A DNA stretch of 64,000 nucleotides, taken from assembly GCF_001562255.1 (NCBI RefSeq), contig NZ_CP014301.1:124001-188000 (forward strand). The letters are read 5' to 3'. This document shows positions 34,874 to 42,834 of this stretch, one piece after another; the first letter of the stretch is position 1, and each line of letters starts with the position of its first letter. The translations under genes and the position numbers were made by a program. The DNA is from Bosea sp. PAMC 26642 (lineage in GTDB: Bacteria > Pseudomonadota > Alphaproteobacteria > Rhizobiales > Beijerinckiaceae). The notes below the pieces were generated by a model. The model saw only the letters and a list, made by a program, of their open reading frames with translations. It made no database searches and was not told the DNA's origin.

Positions 34874-35707
34874 AACGAGCTAATAATTTCTGACTTCGCA
34901 GCGCAGATTGTTGCAGTCTTCCTCAACTAGATGTTTGACCTCGGAGGGACGAGACGCTACCTGAGCCGGAGGCGGGGATGCGTTATAACAGTACTTCTTC
35001 ATGGCAGCGCCCGCACAACGCCGCGAGTTCGAGCCGAGCTCCAAGCGTCTCAAGAGACGCCCAGTGTTCGAGATGGTCTGGGCCAAACCACTATTTGCGA
35101 AATGACGTGAGCGGATGTCGACGTCAGATGCTTGGATGTGCCCGGCGATCCACGCAGCGCGGTTCTCACCTTCGCTGAGGAAGCGACAGTCGTTGAGTTC
35201 GACGTCGCACGCTGCTGCCCCTCGACGACATTCTCGGCTGTCTGAGAGAAGTTGACGCTAGGCCGAGTATGGCCCTTGGAGGATCGTTGCAGGCACTAGT
35301 GGCAGCTATGCCCAACCATTCTGGCCAGCGACTGGGCGTCCGGGGACACGTGGCCAGATGTGGAGGATTTACCCTATATAATCTACTATCTCTGGGGGTA
35401 CGTCCTGATATCTACCCAGTCATTATAAAAACATCTGTCCATCTGGCCACGTGGCCACCGGTAAAAAAAGGGGCTTTTTTGGCGCTGTGGGGATAAATAC
35501 ATCGTTTCTCGTGGACAGCGGTGGACAGAAGCAGCGCCAATCGTATCAGGCTGCAAAACATCGAGCATACGAACGGAACAGAGAAAACTAACGAAACAAT
35601 TGAAAGCGGCTTCTTGTGTAGAGCCACGGGCTGCGCCCACCCGTGGTTCTTTCATCCCCTATGGGGCAGAAAAAAGGGCGATTGTGAATGGCCGCACTCG
35701 TCGCTCC
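34874..35707. other. Gene-poor region with palindromes near the replication gene
   Basis: 834 bp without a convincing intact gene. It holds an inverted pair CACGTGGCCAGATG (35347-35360) and CATCTGGCCACGTG (35440-35453). The latter is part of a perfect 14-bp palindrome TGGCCACGTGGCCA (35444-35457). Also present are an A-run/T-run hairpin (AAAAAAG-GGG-CTTTTTT, near 35463-35480), two GTGGACAG words 10 bp apart (35511, 35521) and a CCACGGG/CCCGTGG hairpin (35624-35646). This may be an origin or control region of the element. Confidence 0.5.
34983..35100 (-). pseudogene. Possible HNH endonuclease remnant
   Basis: On the minus strand a 38-codon frame ending at 34983 reads WFGPDHLEH......LGARLELAALCGRCHEE. 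The DH...(N/E)L..LC..CH spacing is that of small phage HNH enzymes. A stop lies directly upstream and no longer frame continues it, so if real it is a decayed tail. This is weak evidence. Confidence 0.25.
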
Positions 35708-37996
35708 TCAGGGCTCTGTTACCCCCCGCGGTGGCGTCTTGGTGTAGCCCCGACACCGGGCGTCGCGCGCCCCAAACCTGTCTTCGATCCAGCCACGCGC
35801 CGCCATAAGCGCCGCCACTTCACGCAGGTTGATGCGATGTCCTGCCGGCAGACGTGGGTGCAGTATTTCAGATATCCTGAGCGTGCGCAGCGCCTGCCTG
35901 CCATCGGGCAGGGTCTCCAGAGCACCATACATCTTGGCGTCAGCGAGCATAGCGTCCAAGTACACCTCTAAAAGACTGACGGCACGGCGGCTCTCGGTAT
36001 GTGACTTCGCTGCATCCCAGAGAGATGTTGGTAAAGCTAAGATTGATGCCACCTCGGGGGGCAGGGGCTTGCCTTCTACAATACTTATCCCCTTTCCCTT
36101 CGCCATGTTGATACACTTCTGGAGGAGCATCTCGGCCTCGGCGAAGAGCTGGCCGCGCTCCGCCGCCAGTCCAGGGAGGTCGATCACACCGCAAGCCACA
36201 GGCAGGAAACGCCGGTTGCCAGTGGTGTCAGGGAGATATGTCGTGTCGTTTGTCGTGCCTACAAAAACGCACGTCCGTTGCCGCTCGGTCACGTGCCTGT
36301 TGTAGGCGGCGCGATATTTATCTGCCGTGACCGTCAGGGCAGTTTTCACATGTTCGGCGTCGCGCTGGCGAAGTCCCGACAGCTCGGACAGCTCGGCTAT
36401 CCACTTGCCTGCCAACAACTCGCCCAACTGCTTGGGCTCCATGCCGATCAGCCCGGGGGTGTCGGCAACGTAGCCCATCCCCGGTCCGCCCGCCAAAGTG
36501 GCCACAAGCGAAGACTTGCCAACGCCCTGCTTCCCCTCCAGCACGATACACACGTCAAATTTAGTACCGGGATAGCGGGCCCGGGCGCACATGGCCATGA
36601 GCAACAGCACCCCTGCGGCGTAGTTCAACCGGGTAGCTTGAGCTCCAGTCAACCGCGGCAGCCACTTCGCCAGTCGTGGCGTGCCATCCCATGCCAACTC
36701 GTTCAGCCAGTCGGTGACGGGGTTGTATCGTCCCGCAACGGCAAGTGTATTGGCTGCATCCTGCAGAGATTCTTTCCCGGGGTCGGTTTTGAACACGCGC
36801 AGGCATGCCGCCCGGAGGGCGATCAAGGCGTTGTCGCTGATGTCCCCACAATGCTCCTGCGGCAAGGCAGCGTGGCCGTTCTCGTTGCCCAGCGTGAACT
36901 TGTCCGCGAATGTATCGTGCCTTGCCACGATGCCCAGCGAGCCAAGCATAGATAGGGCATTGGCGAGCGAGCCCGTCTTTGCGGCAGTACTGGCCGGTGC
37001 GGCCGGCTGGGCCAGCGGGGTGACGTTTTTTCCTGTCGCACCCCTACTCGCGGCAGAGGCTCCAGCAATCTGAGCCACACCCGTCGGTGCCGAGGCAGCA
37101 GGTGCCTTCACGGCAGCTTTGTACGCTGACGCAAGTGTCTGGTCGATCTCGATCGTGTCCAGCCCGGCAGTCAGCGCAGCACGCTTGAGCGCTTCGACAG
37201 TTTTCGCCTCGAAAAGGACGCCAGCACCTACCCTCCTCAAGGCAATAAAGGCCTCGCGATTTAGTGTGTGGTTCCTAGTCCCCGGAGGGGCTGTGGCGAT
37301 GCGCTCCAGGGCGTCATCCAGCGTCCAGCGCATGGGGATGCCCGCCGACAGTTCGTCGTGCCCGGCGCCAGTGACGAGCCGCAGGGCGGCCGGCAATTTG
37401 CCCTCTAAGAGCGGAATCGCGTCTGCTACCAAGGATTGAGGCAGACGGACGTCTGCTACCTGAGGTAGAGTGGCGGGAGCTGCGTGCTGGCGCATCAGTT
37501 GAGCCAGAGCGTCGGGCAGGACTGGTGCCCCAATGATTTGTGATAGCGCCAGCGGGCCGTAAGCCCCACCGGTTACATTGATGGCCCCGGGCGCGATGAC
37601 GTAACCCTGCTTACCACGTACGTCGACTCCCGGCGCCAGCATGCCGGCACTGTTGCCGATGGCAGCGCCCGTCGGCTGCCGGAAATAGTAGTGACATCCG
37701 CCCGAAGGGGTCGTCACGCAAGGAACGCTGTCCAGCGCCACGCCATGGTGACAACAGAGATCTTTGAAGGCCGTAATACCGTCCACACCCCTCTTGACGT
37801 CGCAGTCCACCACGACCAGCCCGGCGGGGCCGCAACCTAATCCCGGCATGGCGTCGGGGTTGTCGTCCCACATATAGAGCCAGTGGTCCGGTAGTCCGTC
37901 CGTCGTCCACTTGCACATGGGAGACTTGTCCGGCTTGCAAGGGAAGGGGCGGAGCCCCGCTGCTGCGATGAATTGCGCGTGTTGTGCGTTGCTCAT
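35708..37996 (-). CDS. Prim-pol primase fused to D5/VapE-like helicase (element replication protein)
   Basis: 762 residues. The N-terminal prim-pol domain (residues 1-180) has LVVVDCDVKRGVDGI with the metal-binding Asp pair, then TPSGGCHYYF and GVDVRGKQGYVIAPG. The C-terminal half is a VirE/VapE-type SF3-like helicase with Walker A LEGKQGVGKSSLV. A winged-helix tail follows (NLREVAALMAARGWIEDRF). Such fusions replicate phages, satellites and integrative elements. Its start overlaps the stop of the preceding small gene by 4 bp, and the gene is in the integrase-proximal minus-strand block. Confidence 0.9.
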   Translation of the reverse strand: MSNAQHAQFIAAAGLRPFPCKPDKSPMCKWTTDGLPDHWLYMWDDNPDAMPGLGCGPAGLVVVDCDVKRGVDGITAFKDLCCHHGVALDSVPCVTTPSGGCHYYFRQPTGAAIGNSAGMLAPGVDVRGKQGYVIAPGAINVTGGAYGPLALSQIIGAPVLPDALAQLMRQHAAPATLPQVADVRLPQSLVADAIPLLEGKLPAALRLVTGAGHDELSAGIPMRWTLDDALERIATAPPGTRNHTLNREAFIALRRVGAGVLFEAKTVEALKRAALTAGLDTIEIDQTLASAYKAAVKAPAASAPTGVAQIAGASAASRGATGKNVTPLAQPAAPASTAAKTGSLANALSMLGSLGIVARHDTFADKFTLGNENGHAALPQEHCGDISDNALIALRAACLRVFKTDPGKESLQDAANTLAVAGRYNPVTDWLNELAWDGTPRLAKWLPRLTGAQATRLNYAAGVLLLMAMCARARYPGTKFDVCIVLEGKQGVGKSSLVATLAGGPGMGYVADTPGLIGMEPKQLGELLAGKWIAELSELSGLRQRDAEHVKTALTVTADKYRAAYNRHVTERQRTCVFVGTTNDTTYLPDTTGNRRFLPVACGVIDLPGLAAERGQLFAEAEMLLQKCINMAKGKGISIVEGKPLPPEVASILALPTSLWDAAKSHTESRRAVSLLEVYLDAMLADAKMYGALETLPDGRQALRTLRISEILHPRLPAGHRINLREVAALMAARGWIEDRFGARDARCRGYTKTPPRGVTEP

Positions 37997-38424
37997 GACG
38001 ACAACTCGCCTGCTTCTTCCCTTGTCTCTGCCCTAGCCATGTGCCAGTCGAACAAGCGGCCTATAAGACCCGGATATTCCGGCACGGCCGAGTGCGCGGC
38101 GCGGAGTACGTCCATGGCCAGCTTGATGCACTGGCTCTGCCGGTCAGTGCCGCTAACGGTGGGAAACCCATCAACATCCTCGTTGCGAAACTGGTGAGCC
38201 AATCTGATTGCCTGACCTTGTTCCTCCAGCGACGCTCCGGAATTGGCCAGCACCTTGCCAACAGCGTCGTGCGCCGCTGACGCTGCAAGAAGGAGCTGCA
38301 TTGGCTCACCAGAAAGCACCAACAGCCCGCCCACCTGCAACCGAGGACAGGGGGCCGGGCAAAGAGTCTCAATCAGCGCGTGCAGCTCAGCCGAGGGTTC
38401 TAGAAAGTTCATTTTCATGATCAT
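37993..38424 (-). CDS. Small unrecognised protein upstream of primase
   Basis: 143 residues, not recognised. It is mostly helical: ELHALIETLCPAPCPRLQVGGLLVL, then QLLLAASAAHDAVGKVLANSG and CIKLAMDVLRAAHSAV. No catalytic motif is visible. The start at 38424 was chosen for GGAGAG five bases upstream; upstream codons are Cys/Arg-rich and unlikely. The 4-bp overlap with the primase gene shows co-translation, so a replication accessory role is plausible but unproven. Confidence 0.7.
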   Translation of the reverse strand: MIMKMNFLEPSAELHALIETLCPAPCPRLQVGGLLVLSGEPMQLLLAASAAHDAVGKVLANSGASLEEQGQAIRLAHQFRNEDVDGFPTVSGTDRQSQCIKLAMDVLRAAHSAVPEYPGLIGRLFDWHMARAETREEAGELSS

Positions 38425-38535
38425 CGTGGCTCTCCAATTCGAGGGTCCCGACGAGGCAGAGTGACTGTGGTTAACGGGTTGACAGCACCTGCAAACCACG
38501 GCGCACGCTCGCCTCAACCGGGCGGGCGCATTTCG

Positions 38536-38796
38536 TTAAGCGGAGTGGCTGTCCTCATCGCGGGATGAAACGCGCTCGCAAATCCAGTCTTGAATTTCGC
38601 TCAACAGCCACCCGCTGGCCGAGCGCATTGTCGATCCCGTGTGCGTGAGCTTGAATGGGCGCGGGAACATGCCCGTGCCTGTCAGTCGGTAGATTGTAGG
38701 GCCACTCAGCCCGGTCATGGCGATGACCTGCTTCAGACGCAGCACAGTTGCGGGTGGTGTGCCCAAAGGTGATGTGATTGTGGGTGAGGTGTGCAT
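38536..38796 (-). CDS. AlpA-like helix-turn-helix regulator/excisionase
   Basis: 86 residues with a MerR/AlpA-type helix-turn-helix: VLRLKQVIAMTGLSGPTIYRL, then a wing MFPRPFKLT and ASGWLLSEIQDWI. AlpA proteins activate excision or early genes in P4-like satellites and other integrative elements. AGGAG lies seven bases before the ATG at 38796. It sits between the integrase pair and the replication genes, the usual place in such elements. Confidence 0.88.
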   Translation of the reverse strand: MHTSPTITSPLGTPPATVLRLKQVIAMTGLSGPTIYRLTGTGMFPRPFKLTHTGSTMRSASGWLLSEIQDWICERVSSRDEDSHSA

Positions 38797-38869
38797 GTCG
38801 CGCTCCTGTTATGTTCAGAAGCGCCCTAGTAGTCACCCAATCACCAGCTTCGCTGGGGACATTAAATCG

Positions 38870-39505
38870 TTAACTGCGCCTCAATTCACTTTGACTGCGG
38901 CGCACGCGGCTCTCTGCCAAATTAGCGGTCGTTGGAAGACTAATAAATTGATGCCAGAACTCCCTGACACCTTCGTCCGTTTCACCGGCTGAACGCAGTA
39001 AGTCGTCGATAGTTTTTTTGACCGGTTGTTCATATTTTAGCTCAGCCGCGCCAGCGTCGGCCAAAAGGCGCCAAGTTTCCGCCAGTATACCGAGCATAGC
39101 CTTGCCCTCCGCGGTGGCCATGGCATGGTTGTAAAGTCTCTCAAGTCGTTTCACATCCGCGTTTAAGGACTGCCGCCGAGGGTCATGACCCTGCTCCCCC
39201 CTTTTGACTGGTGCGAAGACGACCTCGTTATAGCCAGCTGGCTGGCCTTCAAGAGTCGCGCTCCGCCTCTGGCCCCTGCCGGCATAGCTACCGGCAAGCA
39301 GGACAGGCTCAACGCGGTCCTGCCCAGGCTCGCTTACATAGGCTGGGCCAGCAGCCAGTATCTGCCGCACGGTCTGCCTGAGGGCTGGCCCGGTAGACAG
39401 CATAGTCATTCGCGAATGCACCCATGCGACTCTGAACCTGTCTGGGTGTACCGCCAGCTGCACATGTGGCCTGCCGCGCTTACTTCTCCGGATATCCATA
39501 ACCAT
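38870..39505 (-). CDS. Unrecognised protein coupled to the integrase
   Basis: 211 residues, not recognised. It is basic at the N-terminus (MVMDIRRSKRGRPHVQLAVH), followed by a Gly/Arg-rich segment and a helical C-terminal half (DVKRLERLYNHAMATAEGKAMLGILAETWRLL). The start codon overlaps the integrase stop by one base (TGATG), so it is translated with the integrase and could be a recombination accessory; this is inference from position. Confidence 0.7.
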   Translation of the reverse strand: MVMDIRRSKRGRPHVQLAVHPDRFRVAWVHSRMTMLSTGPALRQTVRQILAAGPAYVSEPGQDRVEPVLLAGSYAGRGQRRSATLEGQPAGYNEVVFAPVKRGEQGHDPRRQSLNADVKRLERLYNHAMATAEGKAMLGILAETWRLLADAGAAELKYEQPVKKTIDDLLRSAGETDEGVREFWHQFISLPTTANLAESRVRRSQSELRRS

Positions 39506-40755
39506 CAGGCCCGCCCGTTACCTATAGAGCTAACCATGGCCGATACATTTTCGCGTCCAGCCGCAAGCGCCTCAGTCAGGTCACCGACCCGCTGCAGCGC
39601 CCCGGCCACCTCGCCAGTGTAGCGCGCTGCCGAGTAGCCTGCGACCAGTGATCCGCCAATGGCCCTGTGGCCCAGCAGGGCGGAGATTACATGGGGCGGC
39701 GCACCGCAGTCGCCTGCCAACGTGGCACAAGTGCGACGCAGCGTGTGCGGGGTGACCCCACTGATACCCAGTTTCGCCTTCTGCCGCGTCGTCCAGCGTG
39801 GCCAATTCACCAGCGTCGCTCCACGGTCACCGGGAAAGACCAGTGACATGGCATCGCCGCAGTCCATCCCCTGCAGCAACGCCACAGCCTGCCGGGACAG
39901 GCCAATCACATGGTCCTGTTCAGCACGCCGCCGGCGGCGCACCACCGGACGGGTGTCCTTGCGCCGCGCAGCCGTAATCGTCCATTGGCGGGTTGTGAGA
40001 TCGATCTCGCCCCATGTCGCTCCGCAGACCTCCCCACGCCTTGCGCCGGTGAGCAACATGAAGCGCGCTGCGCCGTCGTGGCCTTGGCTGTCGAGGGCTG
40101 CCAGCAGCCGGCCTGTCTCCTCCCGATCAAGTACGCGCTGCCCCGTGGCCCCATCAGCCGCCAGCGCTGGTGCTTCAAGCGCCTCGAATCCCGGCGCCAT
40201 CAGGCCGCGTTTACTAGCCCACCGTGCCAGCGGGCGGATATAAGCCGCAGCATGGGCCCCTGATGACCGCGAGGGCCATGCGTCGATGGCCAACTGCAGC
40301 GACCCGGGCGTCGCATCGTTACTGGCACGCTCGAGGTGGGCGCGAAATACGACCTCGATGTGCGCCCGCTGCGCAGCGCCGGATTTAAGGGCTGCCCCCG
40401 GGCCATTCTCAAAATAGGCCCTGACGACACTGCCAAGCGTCCCCAAACCTGCGGCAGCGTCCCGGGCGCGCTGCCGTGCCGCATGCTTGGCCGCTGCTGG
40501 GTCTACCCCGTCGCTAACCTGCCGTCTTGCCACCTCGGCCCGCCGCCGCGCTTCGGCAAGTCCATGGCCAGAGCCAATGTCGAAGCGCCGGCGGACCCCG
40601 TTTAGGTTGACCGACAGTGACCAACTTATTTTCCCCGCTGGCGATAGCCGGGCCCGTAAGCCGGGAACCTTGCCATCAGCGAGTTCCTGCCGATGGCCCG
40701 CTGGTTTCCAAGCCTCGATCTGCCGGGCGTTGAGTGGTGGTATCTCTTTTGCCAT
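39505..40755 (-). CDS. int: Tyrosine recombinase/integrase of the element
   Basis: 416 residues, P4-like layout: an N-terminal DUF4102-type arm-binding domain (residues 1-90), a SAM-like core-binding domain and a C-terminal catalytic domain. The catalytic residues are visible: Arg in TGARRGEV, His-x-x-Arg in HTLRRTCATLAG, His in ALLGHRAIGG and Tyr in GYSAARY. It starts 185 bp from attR and should recombine the 60-bp tRNA-His repeats. Confidence 0.95.
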   Translation of the reverse strand: MAKEIPPLNARQIEAWKPAGHRQELADGKVPGLRARLSPAGKISWSLSVNLNGVRRRFDIGSGHGLAEARRRAEVARRQVSDGVDPAAAKHAARQRARDAAAGLGTLGSVVRAYFENGPGAALKSGAAQRAHIEVVFRAHLERASNDATPGSLQLAIDAWPSRSSGAHAAAYIRPLARWASKRGLMAPGFEALEAPALAADGATGQRVLDREETGRLLAALDSQGHDGAARFMLLTGARRGEVCGATWGEIDLTTRQWTITAARRKDTRPVVRRRRRAEQDHVIGLSRQAVALLQGMDCGDAMSLVFPGDRGATLVNWPRWTTRQKAKLGISGVTPHTLRRTCATLAGDCGAPPHVISALLGHRAIGGSLVAGYSAARYTGEVAGALQRVGDLTEALAAGRENVSAMVSSIGNGRA

Positions 40756-40940
40756 CGATCGCTCAATGTCCTCTATCCTGTTTTAGGGCTATTTGGGCTC
40801 CACTGGGGTTCCACCGTCAGCGAGTCACGGTGGATATTTGTAAGATGCCATGAGTGGAACATAGGAACTAAGCCAATGTATTTTAAGACCATATTGGAAC
40901 ATTATAAGACAATGTGATCCAACCTTGAAGCAACCGGCAC

Positions 40941-41000
40941 CTAGATTGTGGATCTAGAGGTCCCCCGTTCAAGCCGGGGTGGCTGTACCACCCGCACCCC
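40941..41000 (+). repeat. attR: right 60-bp direct repeat
   Basis: Identical to 22294-22353. It contains the 3' 50 bases of tRNA-His with CCA and ten following bases, but no 5' half, so it is not a second tRNA gene. Chromosomal sequence resumes at 41001. Confidence 0.96.
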
Positions 41001-41148
41001 CTCGACCGGTCCGCCCCAATCGGCCACCCTTGAACCGCGTCGTTCCGCTCGCCATATCGACGACAGGCGAGAGGGTCCGCTTCCCGCCTTCGGGGTGCTG
41101 CGACCGGCGGGCTTCGAACGACGAGGAGGCGCCTTTCGGGGGCTTCGA

Positions 41149-41577
41149 ATGACGCGTATGCCAAGTTTGTCCCATCCGTTCCTGCTCGGTTTCGACGATA
41201 TCGAACGGGCGCTGGACCGGGTCACCAAAGGCGCGAGCGAGGGCTATCCGCCCTACAATATCGAGCGGATGCCACGCACCGATGACGAGCCGGATCGCCT
41301 GAGGATCACATTGGCCGTTGCGGGCTTTGCGCGCGACCAGCTCGAAATCACGCTGGAGGAAAACCAGCTCACCATCCGCGGCCGGCAGACCGACGACAAG
41401 AGCCGGCAGTTCCTGCATCGCGGCATCGCCGCGCGGCAGTTCCAGCGCAGCTTCCTGCTCGCGGAAGGCATGCAGGTGATGGGCGCCGATCTTTCCAATG
41501 GTCTTCTTGCGATAGATCTCGTCAGGCCGGAACCGGAACGTCTCATCCGGCGTATCGATATCGTCAATCGGGACTGA
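41149..41577 (+). CDS. Small heat-shock protein, Hsp20 family
   Basis: 142 residues, cytosolic ATP-independent chaperone. The alpha-crystallin domain spans about 30-130 (YPPYNIERMPRTDDEPDRLRITLAVAGF, then ENQLTIRGRQ, RGIAARQFQRSFLLAEGM and the NGLLAIDLVRPEPER end). N-terminus MTRMPSLSHPFLLGFDDIERALDRV matches rhizobial HspD-like proteins, which favours ATG 41149 over ATG 41158. The DUF1150 gene follows, a common pair in Hyphomicrobiales. Its upstream region was separated from tRNA-His by the element. Confidence 0.94.
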   Translation: MTRMPSLSHPFLLGFDDIERALDRVTKGASEGYPPYNIERMPRTDDEPDRLRITLAVAGFARDQLEITLEENQLTIRGRQTDDKSRQFLHRGIAARQFQRSFLLAEGMQVMGADLSNGLLAIDLVRPEPERLIRRIDIVNRD

Positions 41578-41674
41578 CGACACGAAAAACGGATGCAGCG
41601 CGGTTCTTGCATCCGGTCGCCTTCGTGGTGGCAGACTTCGAACCGCTACTCGCACTGCTCTGAAGGAGGGCGCG

Positions 41675-41941
41675 ATGCACGAGAACAAGATGATGATTCA
41701 GGCCAACCCCCTGACCCCCGCCGAATTCGCGGCGCTGGGCACCGGCGAGGTCGCCTATCTGAAGCCGATGAGCTCGGAAGAACTCGTGCGGATTTTCCCG
41801 CAGGCGCCGCAGATCAAGCCCGGCCTGCAGCTCTTCGCGCTGCTGTCGGCCGATGGCGCACCGATCCTGGTGACCGATTCCCGCGAGGCCGCGACGGCCA
41901 ATGCCTGGGAACATGATCTCCGGATGGTGAGCGTGCATTGA
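41675..41941 (+). CDS. DUF1150 family protein
   Basis: 88 residues, small and soluble: LTPAEFAALGTGEVAYLKPMSSEEL, then LFALLSADGAPILVTDSREAA, the DUF1150 pattern. Function is unknown; in Hyphomicrobiales it regularly follows an hsp20 gene, as here (about 100 bp). GAAGGAGG lies before the ATG. Confidence 0.9.
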   Translation: MHENKMMIQANPLTPAEFAALGTGEVAYLKPMSSEELVRIFPQAPQIKPGLQLFALLSADGAPILVTDSREAATANAWEHDLRMVSVH

Positions 41942-41948
41942 AGCTGGC

Positions 41949-42725
41949 TCAGGCGGCTGTCGCGACACCCGCGACGGCCGCCTCCAGCCTGGCGATGTCG
42001 GCCGGCGTCGACAGCCGGTGATCGCCGTCCTTCACGAGCGTCAGCACGACCGGGTCGCTGCTCAGATGCTCGACCAGCTTGACCGCCTGCCGCCATGGCA
42101 CGTCCGGGTCGGCCATTCCCTGCAGGATATGGACGGGGCAACCGATCCTGATCTCCGATCCGAACATCAGATGCCGGCGCCCGTCCTCGATGAGCGCCCG
42201 CGTGATCGGCGTCGGCTCGGGCGCATAGGCGGAAGGCCGCATCCAGACGCCGTCGCGCATGATCGTCTCCTGGATCGCGGCCGGCATCTGCGCCCACATC
42301 AGCTCTTCGGAAAAATCGACGGCCGGCGCGATCAGCACGAGCCCGATCGGCGCATGTTTCGTTCCGAGCAGATGCCGGGCGGCCAGCAGTGCGATCCATC
42401 CGCCCATGGACGAGCCGACGAGGATCGGCGGCTCCTTGCAATGAGCCGCGATGATGGCCAGCGCGTCCTCCAGCCAGTGCGACAGGGTCCAGCGCGAAAA
42501 GTCGCTGCCGGATTCACCGTGGCCGGCATAGTCGAAGCGCAGGAAGCCGCGTCCGTTCGTCTCGGCCCAGGCTGCGAGCGCCTCCGCCTTGGTGGCCCGC
42601 ATGTCGGACCGGAAGCCGCCGAGCCAGACCACAGGCGGCCCCTTGCCCTCCTGCGCCAGGAAGGCGAGCCGGCGTCGGTCGGCGCCTTCGCCGAGCTCGA
42701 AACATTGCGGGGCGACTGGCTCCAC
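41949..42725 (-). CDS. Alpha/beta hydrolase
   Basis: 258 residues from GTG 42725. The catalytic triad is visible: Ser in LVGSSMGGWIAL, Asp in QGMADPDVPW and His in KDGDHRLS. WLGGFRSDMRATKAEALAAWA and RFDYAGHGESGSDF are the typical first half of a serine hydrolase/esterase close to rhizobial palmitoyl-thioesterase (ABHD10-like) proteins. The GTG start has AGGAG seven bases upstream; a longer open frame to 43007 is antisense to the glycosyltransferase start and lacks family character. Convergent with DUF1150. Confidence 0.88.
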   Translation of the reverse strand: MEPVAPQCFELGEGADRRRLAFLAQEGKGPPVVWLGGFRSDMRATKAEALAAWAETNGRGFLRFDYAGHGESGSDFSRWTLSHWLEDALAIIAAHCKEPPILVGSSMGGWIALLAARHLLGTKHAPIGLVLIAPAVDFSEELMWAQMPAAIQETIMRDGVWMRPSAYAPEPTPITRALIEDGRRHLMFGSEIRIGCPVHILQGMADPDVPWRQAVKLVEHLSSDPVVLTLVKDGDHRLSTPADIARLEAAVAGVATAA

Positions 42726-42834
42726 CTGAAATCTCCTGTGACGAATCGGCCTGACGAGGCCATTACAGGCTGCGGTCGGCCGGCGCACGTGGTCATAATG
42801 ACCGGTCGAAACGGAATCGTTTGAAGCGGTGAGC

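Larger units (their letters stand above)
22294..41000. mobile_element. Integrative element in tRNA-His carrying a defence island
   Basis: Bounded by the perfect 60-bp repeats 22294-22353 and 40941-41000, with 18,647 bp between repeat starts. At the right end are a tyrosine integrase, AlpA-like regulator and prim-pol/D5 replication protein. At the left are a C5 methyltransferase, Vsr and a six-gene HNH/Z1/PD-(D/E)XK/GHKL operon. No capsid, terminase, portal or conjugation genes were seen, so it resembles a phage satellite or a small integrative and replicative element. Before insertion, tRNA-His would have been followed directly by the hsp20 upstream region. Confidence 0.93.

Noticed and set aside
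35269..35496. 75-codon plus-strand frame in the primase-side spacer
   Set aside because: Runs through the palindromes and has no ribosome site or homology that I recognise.
40941..41000. Second tRNA-His gene
   Set aside because: Only the 3' part from the anticodon stem is present; no acceptor 5' strand or D arm. It is the attR site.
41001..41148. ROSE-type RNA thermometer before hsp20
   Set aside because: No convincing ROSE sequence pairing with a ribosome site was found.
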